From: Acidobacteriota bacterium
GTDB lineage: Bacteria; Acidobacteriota; Thermoanaerobaculia; UBA5066
NCBI GenBank assembly: GCA_008363385.1
Contig: RHKY01000045.1
Coordinates: forward strand, 1-42,903
DNA: 42,903 nt
Reading direction: 5' to 3'
In this document: positions 33,681-41,162 of the stretch, one piece after another
Layout of the letters: every line of letters starts with the position of its first letter
Position numbering within the stretch: position 1 is the stretch's first letter
Notes under the pieces: model-generated
Told to the model about the DNA's origin: nothing
The model's database searches: none
What the model saw: only the letters and a program-made list of their open reading frames with translations
Position numbers and translations under genes: made by a program

Positions 33681-35019
33681 TCGTCTCCAGCCCGTGGGCG
33701 TCGCCGCTCCGCTCGCGCCGCCGCAGCAGGAACGCGAAGAAGAAGCCGAAGAACCCGAGCGAGGAGAAGATCCACATCCCGAGCGCGTAGCCGCCCGCGT
33801 TGGCGGCGCTGGCGCCCGAGACGTCGTTCGCGGCGCCGATCATCCAGTTGAAGCCGGCGAGCCCGATGTTCTGGACCATCGTCATCAGGCCGTAGGCCGT
33901 CCCGAGCTTCTCCTCTGGGATCAGGTAGGCCACCGACGGCCACATCACCGCCGGGATGAGGGAGAAGGCGGTCCCCATCAGCGCGATCGGCAGGAGGAGC
34001 GAGACCGGCAGGACGGCCGGCTCGAGGAACGGCGTCAGGTCGGGCGTCGTGACAGTCGCGGCGCTGTGCCAGCGGAGGACGAGCTGGTAGACCGGGATCA
34101 GCAGGAGCGAGCCGACGGTCATCAGCGTCGCCCGCTTCCCGACCTTGTCGACGAGGAGGCCGAAGAGCGGCGTGAAGACCATCGCCGCCAGCGTCAGGAG
34201 GCTGGAGAGGAAGCCGCCCGCCGCGCGCGTCGTCCCGTGGACGTCCATGAACATCTTCACGGCGAACGTCTGGAACGGGAAGATGCCCGAGTAGAACGTC
34301 ACGCAGAGGGCGACGACGAGCCAGTACGAGCGCCCGAACCGGAGGAGGTCGGCCCAGACGACCTTGTCCGTGGCGCCCGCCGCCCCCATCGAGTAGGCGC
34401 GCGTGGCCCGGTTCTCCATCGCCCAGTAGACGACGGCGCAGGCGGTGCAGAGGAGGCCGATCGTCGCGGCGATCAGGAGCGGGGCCCGCCACGTCGCGTA
34501 GGCCTCCTTCGCCCAGGAGGGGGAGTTCAGGGCGAGGAACGACCCGAGCCGCGCGATCGTCAGGTTCACGCCGAACGCGAAGGAGAGCTCCTTCCCCTTG
34601 AACCAGCGGGCGAGCGCCGTCGTCACCGCCACGATGAGCGACTCGGCCCCGAGGCCGAAGACGAGCCGCCCGGCGGCCATCACGGGGAAGGACGGGGTCG
34701 CGACCGTCAGGAACGCGCCGGCCGAGCAGAGGACCCCGAACAGGACGAGCGACTTCTTCACCCCGAGGCGGTCGATCAGGAACCCGCCGAGGAGGACCAT
34801 GAAGACGTTCGGGAGGCTGTAGATCGCCTGGAGCGTCCCGATCGCGCTGTCCGAGAACCCCAGCTGCGCCTTCAGGACGTCGGCCAGGGGGCTGACCGCG
34901 TCGTAGACGTAGTAGTTCCCGAACATCGCGAGGCTGATGACGACGAGGACCGTCCACCGGAAGAACGGCGGGGGCGGCGGGGCCGTCGCGACGGGCGTCT
35001 CGGGCTTCGGGTCGGTCAC
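33655..35019 (-). CDS. MFSD1-like MFS transporter
   Basis: This 454-residue protein has 12 predicted helices. Sequence landmarks resemble animal MFSD1, a lysosomal dipeptide transporter: FGNYYVYDAVSPLADVLKA in helix 1, LPNVFMVLLGGFLIDRLGVKKS (motif A region), GRLVFGLGAESLIVA and RWFKGKELSFAFGVNLTIAR. The GTG start has GCAGGAGGAACC upstream. A dipeptide or similar small-solute substrate is a reasonable guess, helped by the dipeptide-releasing ACE-like enzyme elsewhere in the window. The gene ends inside the convergent phosphatase gene (26-nt overlap) and is divergent from the small gene at 35080. Confidence 0.87.
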   Translation of the reverse strand: MTDPKPETPVATAPPPPPFFRWTVLVVISLAMFGNYYVYDAVSPLADVLKAQLGFSDSAIGTLQAIYSLPNVFMVLLGGFLIDRLGVKKSLVLFGVLCSAGAFLTVATPSFPVMAAGRLVFGLGAESLIVAVTTALARWFKGKELSFAFGVNLTIARLGSFLALNSPSWAKEAYATWRAPLLIAATIGLLCTACAVVYWAMENRATRAYSMGAAGATDKVVWADLLRFGRSYWLVVALCVTFYSGIFPFQTFAVKMFMDVHGTTRAAGGFLSSLLTLAAMVFTPLFGLLVDKVGKRATLMTVGSLLLIPVYQLVLRWHSAATVTTPDLTPFLEPAVLPVSLLLPIALMGTAFSLIPAVMWPSVAYLIPEEKLGTAYGLMTMVQNIGLAGFNWMIGAANDVSGASAANAGGYALGMWIFSSLGFFGFFFAFLLRRRERSGDAHGLETITTSHPKG

Positions 35020-35079
35020 GGTTCCTCCTGCGGGGCCACGGTCGGCGAAGGATACTCGCCCCGGCGTATCCTGGCCGGG

Positions 35080-35493
35080 ATGGTCCACGGACTGAGGCCG
35101 TTCGCCCGGGGACAGGTCGTCCTCTCGCGGCCGGAGGCGCGCGAGGTGCTCCGGTTCCTCTTCCCTCTCGACCGGCTCCCGGACGAGAAGGAGCTGACCG
35201 AGGCCGACCTCGCCTTCGCGCAGGGGCTCCTGGTCGAGGCGGTCGACGAGGAGCGCCGCCTCCGCGTCGAGGAGCCCCCCGAGGAGCTCCCGGCGGCCGA
35301 GCGCGTGGCGGCCGGCTGGGGGCCGGCGGCCCCCGTCCTGGCCGCCGCCCTGAAGCGCTTCGACCCTGCCTGGCAGAGCCGGCCGGCGATCGAGGACGTC
35401 GAGGCCCGGATCTCCGAGCAGGCGAGGGCCGGCGTCTCGACCCGGTTCCGCGCCCTCTGGCTGGCGCGGCTCCTGGGAGCCCCGCTGATCTGA
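35080..35493 (+). CDS. Hypothetical soluble protein
   Basis: This 137-residue, charged, mostly helical protein has no recognised motif (begins MVHGLRPFARGQVVLSRPE). There is no signal peptide or membrane helix. It has high G+C codon usage like its neighbours. It is divergent from the MFSD1-like transporter with a 60-nt gap, in which TATCCTGGCCGGG lies just before the start. No Shine-Dalgarno is obvious, so the start is moderately certain. I cannot suggest a function. Confidence 0.65.
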   Translation: MVHGLRPFARGQVVLSRPEAREVLRFLFPLDRLPDEKELTEADLAFAQGLLVEAVDEERRLRVEEPPEELPAAERVAAGWGPAAPVLAAALKRFDPAWQSRPAIEDVEARISEQARAGVSTRFRALWLARLLGAPLI

Positions 35494-35564
35494 GACGCCG
35501 CGCACCCGTCCCCCGTCGGGCCCGCGCCGGCCGGGGAGGTGCGAGCCCGCTCGACGCGGGCGGC

Positions 35565-36050
35565 TCAGCCGCCGCGGGCCCAGACCCAGACCGTCGCGCT
35601 CCGCGTGTCGAAGGCCAGCCAGGTCCGCTGGCCGACGGGCACACCGGTCCCCGAGAAGACCTCGGCCGCGACGGCTCCCGGCGTGCCCGGGGAGAGGGCC
35701 GAGAGCGCGGGGAACCACCAGTCCGCCCCGCGGGGCGAGAAGAGCGGGAGGGTCGCCACCTGCGCGTCGGGCACGCGGAGGAGCCCCGCCTTCAGCGCTG
35801 CGGCGTCCTCCGCCGGGAGGTCGAAGCGGAGGAAGTGCTCCCCCTTCGGGTCGCCCGCGAGGTGGAGCGCGGTCGCCCCGGCCGGGACCCAGGAGGGGAG
35901 GGAGCCGGACCGGGCCTCCCCGGCCGCCGCCGCCTCGGCGTGGGTGGCGTACGACCGGTCCTTGGCGCCGGCGCACGAGGAGAGGAAGAGGGCGGCGACG
36001 AGAGGGGCGAGGATGCGGGGGGCGGCTTCGGCGCGGCTCGGTCGGCTCAC
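35565..36050 (-). CDS. Hypothetical lipoprotein
   Basis: This 161-residue protein has a lipoprotein signal (LVAALFLSSC, C26). The mature part is beta-rich with SYATHAEAAAAGEARSGSLPSWVPAGATALHLAGD and ends WLAFDTRSATVWVWARGG. No enzyme motif is seen. The GTG at 36048-36050 overlaps the stop of the upstream SLOG gene (GTGA), so the two are translationally coupled despite different compartments. The phrase SWVPAGATALHL...GEHFLRFDLP suggests a family of small periplasmic proteins, but I do not recognise it. Confidence 0.8.
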   Translation of the reverse strand: MSRPSRAEAAPRILAPLVAALFLSSCAGAKDRSYATHAEAAAAGEARSGSLPSWVPAGATALHLAGDPKGEHFLRFDLPAEDAAALKAGLLRVPDAQVATLPLFSPRGADWWFPALSALSPGTPGAVAAEVFSGTGVPVGQRTWLAFDTRSATVWVWARGG

Positions 36051-36613
36051 CCGCCGACGATACGCGACCCGGCGCAGCCCGAGCCGGCCGTCCTCCCGCC
36101 GGCGAGGATCTCCCGCCCGAGCGAGAGCGCCTCCTCGGGCGTCGCCGCCGCCCGGACCCGCGGATCCAGCTGGCGGTAGAACGCCACCGCCTCCGGTGTC
36201 GCCGCGAGGAGGACGACGGGCTTGCCCCCCTTCAGCGCGAGCGTCACCTCCGAGGCCGTCCCGGGCCCTCCCCGTCCGCAGGCGAAGACGACGTCGCTCG
36301 AGAGGACGTTGACGGCGTTGCGGGCCATGCCGAGGCCGGTGAACACGGCCACGTCGACCCACGGCGCGACGTCCACCCCCCCGCCGTCCGGCAGGACGCC
36401 CACGGTCAGGCTCCCCGCGACCGCCTTGGCCCCGCGGCACGCGCCGGCCATCACGCCGCAGTTCCGGCCGCCCGTCAGGACGACCCAGCCGTCCCGGGCC
36501 AGGAGCTCCCCGAGCCGTTCGGCCTTCTCGACGTCCTCCGCCAGCGCGTCGTACCCGGCCCCCATCACGCCGGCCACCGGGCGCCGGCCGTCCGCGCGCG
36601 ACGTCTCCGCCAC
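36047..36613 (-). CDS. SLOG-fold (TIGR00725/LOG-like) nucleotide-binding protein
   Basis: This 188-residue Rossmann-like protein has the two glycine motifs of the SLOG/LOG superfamily: VVLTGGRNCGVMAGACRGAKAVAG and CGRGGPGTASEVTLALKGGKPVVLL. The GGxGTxxE motif is the phosphoribohydrolase-type signature of LOG proteins. The subgroup here resembles TIGR00725 (often called cytochrome-like/SLOG cluster 4), whose reaction is unsettled. There is no signal or TM segment. It begins with GTG and overlaps the lipoprotein gene by four bases. A nucleotide or nucleotide-derivative ligand is likely from the fold. Confidence 0.87.
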   Translation of the reverse strand: MAETSRADGRRPVAGVMGAGYDALAEDVEKAERLGELLARDGWVVLTGGRNCGVMAGACRGAKAVAGSLTVGVLPDGGGVDVAPWVDVAVFTGLGMARNAVNVLSSDVVFACGRGGPGTASEVTLALKGGKPVVLLAATPEAVAFYRQLDPRVRAAATPEEALSLGREILAGGRTAGSGCAGSRIVGG

Positions 36614-36652
36614 GGGGATAGCGTAGCAGTCCCGGCGCCGCGCCCCGTTTCC

Positions 36653-37225
36653 TCAGGCCCGTCCGCGGCTCTCCCCCCGGCCGATCCCGCCCGCGATCAG
36701 GTGGGCCACGCGGAGCGGCTCCGGGAGGTTCCCCTCGCGCGTCGTCCTCCGGAGGGCCCCGAGCGCCTCGGCCGCCGTCAAGCCGACGCGCTGGACGAAG
36801 ACGCCGCCGAGCGGCTCCATCGGCCCGAGCCGCTCCACGATCCGCCACTTCCGCCTCCCGCCCCGGACGCGCAGGAGGAGCGCCCTGCGGATCGCCGCGA
36901 GGTCGGGCCGCCTCCGCGCCACGACGAGGACGGGGAGCCCCGTCCGCGCCGAGAGCTCCCGGGCGTCGACGACGTTGAAGCCGGCGAGCGCGATCCCCTG
37001 CAGGAGGACGAGCTGCAGGTGCGCGGCGAACCGCGAGCCCAGGACCGTCTCGGCCAGCCGCGACGTGGCGTTGGCGCCGTCCCGGCGGACCGTCGTCCGG
37101 AGGACGCCGTCGAGGCGCCCCCCGGCGAAGACGGCCCCGACGACGGGGACGTCCCCGCGGTGCTCGCGCCGGAACGGGAAGTCGTCGAAGGCGACGACGT
37201 GCGACAGGCGCCGCGTCAAGGGCAC
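36653..37225 (-). CDS. DUF99 (EndoV-like fold) protein
   Basis: This 190-residue protein matches DUF99, related to endonuclease V: RLSHVVAFDDFPF at the N-terminus, VPVVGAVFAGGRLDGVLRTTVRRDG, LVLLQGIALAGFNVVDARELSARTGLPVLVVARRRPD. The AFDD and GFNVVD acidic residues correspond to the metal-binding positions of the fold. A nuclease role on deoxyuridine- or deoxyinosine-containing DNA has been reported for archaeal members; activity here is unproven. GTG 37225 is favoured and overlaps the VOC gene by 10 nt. TTG 37219 would give a 4-nt overlap. Confidence 0.86.
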   Translation of the reverse strand: MPLTRRLSHVVAFDDFPFRREHRGDVPVVGAVFAGGRLDGVLRTTVRRDGANATSRLAETVLGSRFAAHLQLVLLQGIALAGFNVVDARELSARTGLPVLVVARRRPDLAAIRRALLLRVRGGRRKWRIVERLGPMEPLGGVFVQRVGLTAAEALGALRRTTREGNLPEPLRVAHLIAGGIGRGESRGRA

Positions 37226-37557
37226 GGGTAGAGGTGGGCGACCGACGCGTCGATCTCCATCAGCTCCACCGGCGCCCCTTCGTGGACGACGAACGCCACG
37301 CGCACCCCTTCGGTCGGCGAGTTCGGCGGGATCAGCACCTGCCGGCCGGCCAAGGCGTCGTCGAGGTCCTCGACGACGAACGCCAGGTGCGGCACCGTCC
37401 TCACCAGGTCCGGCACCTCGCAGGCCGGGTCGAACCGCATCCACTCGATCCCGAACGGGTTCGAGGTGTACGGCACGACGTGGATCCCCAGGCGGGGGAG
37501 GTGCTCCTCCCCCGGGCGAGGCTCGTTCGTCGGGACGCCGAGGTGGTGGAACCGCAT
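37216..37557 (-). CDS. VOC/glyoxalase-like protein
   Basis: This 113-residue single-module protein of the vicinal oxygen chelate superfamily runs from MRFHHLGVPTNEP through TVPHLAFVVEDLDDALAGR to ELMEIDASVAHLYPCP. Candidate metal ligands are an early His (H4 or H5), H in VPHLAF, and E in ELMEID, so metal binding is plausible. Substrate cannot be inferred; relatives include lactoylglutathione lyase-like and antibiotic-resistance enzymes. It overlaps the DUF99 gene downstream by 10 nt, so they are coupled. Confidence 0.85.
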   Translation of the reverse strand: MRFHHLGVPTNEPRPGEEHLPRLGIHVVPYTSNPFGIEWMRFDPACEVPDLVRTVPHLAFVVEDLDDALAGRQVLIPPNSPTEGVRVAFVVHEGAPVELMEIDASVAHLYPCP

Positions 37558-37663
37558 CCGGCCGCTCCTCCGACGGGTCCGGGGTGGGGTGTGGGACCCG
37601 GCCGCCGACCCTCTCGGACCGTCCGTCCGCGAGACGGGCGGAGCGCTCCGGGGACGAACCGGG

Positions 37664-37840
37664 CTAGGGCTCGGTCGGCTCGGCGGGACCCACCGCCTGC
37701 TCGTTAGGAGCGTCTCCCTCCGCCTGCGGGGCGGCCGTGCCGGCCTTGCGCTCGGCCCGGCGCTGGGCCTTCTCCTCCCGCTTCGCCCGCTTGGCGGCTT
37801 CCCGGAGACGCTTTCCGTGCTGGTAGTTCTGTCGCGCCAT
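37664..37840 (-). CDS. Small basic protein, 58 residues
   Basis: Reading on the minus strand from ATG (complement of 37838-37840) to TAG (complement of 37664-37666) gives MARQNYQHGKRLREAAKRAK and then a Lys/Arg/Glu helix. An acidic Pro/Glu-rich tail ends AEPTEP. AGGGGGAGAG lies just before the start. Short proteins beginning MARQNYQxxKRxRE occur widely in bacteria, sometimes annotated as hypothetical; I know of no proven function. The charged helix could bind nucleic acid or ribosomes. It stands alone, with 100-nt gaps on both sides. Confidence 0.75.
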   Translation of the reverse strand: MARQNYQHGKRLREAAKRAKREEKAQRRAERKAGTAAPQAEGDAPNEQAVGPAEPTEP

Positions 37841-37945
37841 CTCTCCCCCTGATTCGCGTTGGGGGTGAGAAGGCTCGTCGTGAAGCGCTCAACCCCAGCC
37901 GTCGGCGGAGACTAGCACGACCGCCGGGCGCCCCCGCCCGGGGGG

Positions 37946-38266
37946 TCAGGAGACGACGACGGCCGCCGCGGCGGCGCGCCGCCGCGCCTCCAGCGCCGAG
38001 GCGGCCGGGGCCTCGGCCCCCGGGAACGTCACGAGGCCGGTCCCCAGCCCCTTCAGTCGATTCCGCCAGAGGACGCGTCCGTCGGCCGCGTCCAGGCAGA
38101 ACAGCTCGCCACCGGCCCCGGCCAGGACGCGGGCCCCCGAGACCTGCACGGTCACGAGGTCGCTCCCCTTCAGCTTCGTCCTCCAGATCTCGGTGCCGGT
38201 CTCGCGGTCGAGGGCCACGGCGTGCCCCCCGATCCCGATCACCACGTGCGGGCTCGTCTTCTCCAT
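37946..38266 (-). CDS. Short PQQ-type beta-propeller repeat protein
   Basis: This 106-residue protein contains two PQQ-like blades: VVIGIGGHAVALDRETGTEIWRTKLKG and VLAGAGGELFCLDAADGRVLWRNRLKG. It has the blade-ending AxD..tG...W motif but no signal peptide. A full propeller needs six to eight blades, so this may oligomerise or be a compact family member. The final about 30 residues are Ala/Arg-rich. ATG 38264-38266 follows AGGAGGTCAC, a very strong ribosome site. It overlaps the end of the alpha/beta-hydrolase gene by 28 nt. Confidence 0.83.
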   Translation of the reverse strand: MEKTSPHVVIGIGGHAVALDRETGTEIWRTKLKGSDLVTVQVSGARVLAGAGGELFCLDAADGRVLWRNRLKGLGTGLVTFPGAEAPAASALEARRRAAAAAVVVS

Positions 38267-39084
38267 GTGACCTCCTCGTCGCCGGCTCGAGCCGGCACTG
38301 GCTGCGTGGAGAGGGTGGCGCGAAGGGCCCGTGTCGCGCGTTCGAAGAACTCCTCGCGCCGCGCCTGGGTCGAGCGGCCGCAGACGACCTCGGCGAGCCA
38401 GCTGGTCGGCGCCTCCGCGTCGACGTGGACCGCTCCCGGGACGGGGGAGAGCTCGCAGGCGCGGAGGGCGCCGAGGATCCCGCGGACGTTGCCGTGGGCG
38501 TTGCAGGCCGACGGCTCGGCGGTCAGGACGACGGCGGGGCACCGGACCCGGGCGGCGGCCCTGGCGCCGAGTCCGTCCCGGTCGACCGGGTCGAGGCCGA
38601 CCCAGATCGCGGGAGGGGGATCCTCGGCCGCCGAGAGGAGCGTGGCGAGCCCCCCGGCCGAGAACCCCACGAGGCCGACGCGCGAGCCGTCGACCTCCCC
38701 GCGGAACGGCTCGACGGCGGTCAGGTACGCCCGCAGCTCCGAGACGAATCGGCCGTTGCGGGCGGGGTCCGACCAGGCGGGGAGGTCCGGCACGGCGACG
38801 ACGTAGCCCTCCCGGGCCAGGCACCGGCCCCACCCGGACATGTTCCTGCGGCTCCGCGAGAACCCGTGGGCCACGACGACGAGCGGCGCCGGGAGGGCCG
38901 CGCCGGGCCGGTAGAGGTCGACGTCGGTCGCGCCCGACGGGAGCGACACGCGGACGGTCTCGACCGGCGCCGCGCCGGCGGGGGAGGCCGGCCTCGTGCC
39001 GGCGGCCGCGCAACCCGCGAAGCCGGCGAGCGCCGCCGTACAAGCGATCGCGCCTCGCCGTCCGGCGCGGTGCGAGTCAGGCAC
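38239..39084 (-). CDS. Alpha/beta-hydrolase lipoprotein
   Basis: This 281-residue protein has a lipoprotein-type signal (AGFAGC, C25) preceded by Arg residues. The hydrolase core has an oxyanion region VVVAHGFSRSRRNM, nucleophile S142 in GLVGFSAGGLA, an acid probably within LDPVDRDG or LTAEPSACN, and catalytic H in PGAVHVDAEAP. The layout is like dienelactone hydrolase or chlorophyllase-type esterases. The substrate is unknown. It should be anchored on the periplasmic side of a membrane. Its stop lies inside the start of the PQQ-blade gene, giving coupled expression. Confidence 0.85.
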   Translation of the reverse strand: MPDSHRAGRRGAIACTAALAGFAGCAAAGTRPASPAGAAPVETVRVSLPSGATDVDLYRPGAALPAPLVVVAHGFSRSRRNMSGWGRCLAREGYVVAVPDLPAWSDPARNGRFVSELRAYLTAVEPFRGEVDGSRVGLVGFSAGGLATLLSAAEDPPPAIWVGLDPVDRDGLGARAAARVRCPAVVLTAEPSACNAHGNVRGILGALRACELSPVPGAVHVDAEAPTSWLAEVVCGRSTQARREEFFERATRALRATLSTQPVPARAGDEEVTWRRRARTW

Positions 39085-39186
39085 GACCGCGAGCCCTCCG
39101 TCCGGCGCCCGCGCGTGCCTCGGCGAGGAGCGACGGGACCGCGGCCCCGGCCGGGAAGAGGTGCGTGGCGTGCACGGGGCGCGACG

Positions 39187-39927
39187 TCACGCGGCCCTCC
39201 TCTCGGCCAGGAAGACGGCCGTCAGCGGGACGCGGGCGTGGGCCTCGTCGAGCGTGCAGGGCTCGAACGTGAAGTCGCTCGGGCCCAGCGTCGAAGGGAA
39301 CGGGGACCCGAAGTCCGGAGGAGGGGATCCCTCTCCCGGCCGGTGCGCCAGGAGGCGGAGCGACCAGGGAAGCCTCGAGAGCCGGGCGTGCCAGTCGGAC
39401 AGGAAGAGGTTCGAGCGGTGGTAGTGGATCGCCTGGTTGTCCTCGAGCGCCTCCCGGGTCGTGATCGGCGGAACCGCCAGGAGGGCCCGGCCGCCCGGGC
39501 GGAGCGCCGTGAACGCCGCCCCGAGGAAGGCCTCCGGCTCCTCGAGGTGCTCCAACACGTTCGACGAGAAGAGGAGGTCGAGCGAGCTCGGCTGGAGGGC
39601 GAGCCGCTCGCAGTCGGCCACCTCGAAGGAGAGTCGCGGGTGGCGGTAGCGCCGCCGCGCGAACGCCACGGACAGCCTGTCCACGTCGACCCCGAGGACG
39701 CTGCGGGCCCCGGCCAGCGCGAGCCCGTGGCTCCCGTACCCGGTGCCGCAGCCTGCGTCCAGGACGTCGCCGCCCCGTGCGAGCGGGGCCGCGAAGGCGT
39801 AGATGGACTCGTGGGCCACGAAGAGGTCGTTCCGGACCCCGGGCCAGACGGACTCGTTGAACGGCCGCAGGCCCGCGGCCACCTTCCGGAGGCCGTTGAG
39901 GAGGCGCTGTGTCCTTCGGCGGCGCAC
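39187..39927 (-). CDS. Class I SAM-dependent methyltransferase
   Basis: This 246-residue soluble enzyme has the SAM-binding motif I VLDAGCGTGYGSHGLA, acidic motif II end VLGVDVDRLS, ADCERLAL, and SSNVLEHLEEPEAFL followed by LRPGGRALLAVPP. This is a methyltransferase-11 type fold. The substrate cannot be told; N-terminal basic residues and NQAIHYHRSNLF suggest small-molecule or cell-surface glycan work. The start is GTG. Its upstream neighbour is nrtS (33-nt gap), which may be co-transcribed. Confidence 0.88.
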   Translation of the reverse strand: MRRRRTQRLLNGLRKVAAGLRPFNESVWPGVRNDLFVAHESIYAFAAPLARGGDVLDAGCGTGYGSHGLALAGARSVLGVDVDRLSVAFARRRYRHPRLSFEVADCERLALQPSSLDLLFSSNVLEHLEEPEAFLGAAFTALRPGGRALLAVPPITTREALEDNQAIHYHRSNLFLSDWHARLSRLPWSLRLLAHRPGEGSPPPDFGSPFPSTLGPSDFTFEPCTLDEAHARVPLTAVFLAERRAA

Positions 39928-39960
39928 GGTCGGGGCCAGGCGAGCGGAGCGCGCCCGCGC

Positions 39961-40260
39961 TCAGCCCTCCACGGCGGGCTCGCGCGCCGCGAGCCCATCC
40001 TCGGGCCGGCGTGTCGCCGCCCCGGCGAGGCGCTCCTGCCGCAGCAGCTCCCGGCGGGTGGAGACGCTGGAGGCCGTCGAGACGACGTAGGGCACGACCA
40101 CCGTGAGGCCGGCCTGCAGGAGGCGGGCGGGGGTCATCTCGCCCCGCGCGATCGCGGCGCCGTGGTTGATGCCGACGAGGACGCTCCCGACGACCGCCGC
40201 CGTGACCGCCGCGCGGCGGACGGTGGCGGGGTGGAGCGCGAGCCGGAGCCACGAGCCCAT
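39961..40260 (-). CDS. nrtS: NrtS-like small nitrate/nitrite transporter
   Basis: This 99-residue protein has two transmembrane helices (about 14-32 and 46-66). It has the NrtS layout: HPATVRRAAVTAAVVGSVLVG, INHGAAIARGEMTPARLLQ, then GLTVVVPYVVSTASSV. NrtS proteins are short membrane proteins reported to move nitrate/nitrite in cyanobacteria and proteobacteria. Here no nitrate assimilation gene is adjacent; methyltransferase genes flank it. The C-terminal tail is polar. Family assignment is from memory of the motif order. Confidence 0.72.
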   Translation of the reverse strand: MGSWLRLALHPATVRRAAVTAAVVGSVLVGINHGAAIARGEMTPARLLQAGLTVVVPYVVSTASSVSTRRELLRQERLAGAATRRPEDGLAAREPAVEG

Positions 40261-40291
40261 GCGCCGAACCCTACCGGTCTCCCGGCCGGCG

Positions 40292-41026
40292 TCAAGTGCC
40301 GGCCGCGGACGTCACCAGCCGGGCCAGGTAGTCGCCGCGCTCCCCCGGGTGGACCACCTCGCACCGCCAGCCGGCCGCCTCGGCGCGCTCGCGCAGGGTC
40401 TCGGGGTCCACCTGCAGCCAGCCGCAGGGAGGGCCGGTCCGTCCCCGGAACTCGAACTGCATCCGGACCTCGCCCACGTACCGCCCGGCGGCCCGGTTCG
40501 CCTCGTGGTAGGCGAGGTTCCCCGGGTCGTCGGTCGCGCGGACGTCGAGGGAGTCGAGGAGGATCTGGCCGTCCGCCGCCAGGAGCCTCCCCGCGCGCGC
40601 GAGGAACCGGTCCAGGCCCGCGACCGTCTCGACCATCCCGATCCCGTGCCCCAGCATCAGGAGGGTGTCGAACGGCCCCCCTTCGAACGTCAGGACGTCC
40701 GCCCGGACCGCGACGCGCACCCCGCGCCGCGTGGCCACCGTCACCGCCTCGGCGCTGACGTCGATCGCGGTCACCGGGTGCCCCCGGCGCTGCAGGACCA
40801 GGCTGTGCGAGCCGGCCCCCGCCCCGGCGTCCAGGACCCGGCCCCGGCAGAGCTCGATCGCCGTCCTCTCGAGCGCGGTGAAGTCCGGCTCGCCGCGGAA
40901 AAAGTGGGAGGCCGGGAGCGCGGCCTGGGTCCCGTCGTCCCGGCGGACGACCAGCGACGCCTCCGCGTCGCCGTCGAGGTGGGCCAGCAGGGCCTCTCCG
41001 AACGGTCCCATGGCTCCAGGGTCCAC
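40292..41026 (-). CDS. Class I SAM-dependent methyltransferase
   Basis: This 244-residue enzyme has motif I VLDAGAGAGSHSLVL, VTAIDVSAEAV, GPFDTLLMLGHGIGMVE and LAADGQILLDSLDVRA. The GxGxG loop reads GAGAG. It resembles methyltransferases of small organic substrates but has no diagnostic substrate motif. GTG 41024-41026 is preceded by GAGGAGG, supporting that start over the ATG five codons in. It lies upstream of nrtS on the same strand with a 31-nt gap. Confidence 0.86.
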   Translation of the reverse strand: MDPGAMGPFGEALLAHLDGDAEASLVVRRDDGTQAALPASHFFRGEPDFTALERTAIELCRGRVLDAGAGAGSHSLVLQRRGHPVTAIDVSAEAVTVATRRGVRVAVRADVLTFEGGPFDTLLMLGHGIGMVETVAGLDRFLARAGRLLAADGQILLDSLDVRATDDPGNLAYHEANRAAGRYVGEVRMQFEFRGRTGPPCGWLQVDPETLRERAEAAGWRCEVVHPGERGDYLARLVTSAAGT

Positions 41027-41162
41027 GATGGCCTCCTCGCTCCCGGGAATCGCCGGGGATCCGCTGGCGTTCGAGCCGGGCTCGGCCGGCGGCCGGCCTG
41101 GCGGGGCGGGCGGACGACCTCGTCGAGGCAGGAGCCGCGGGGCCCCGCGAGGCCTGCGGGTC

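Noticed and set aside
37925-37942. GC hairpin as a terminator for the PQQ-blade gene
   Set aside because: CCGGGC/GCCCGG is short and common by chance at this G+C content; no T-run.
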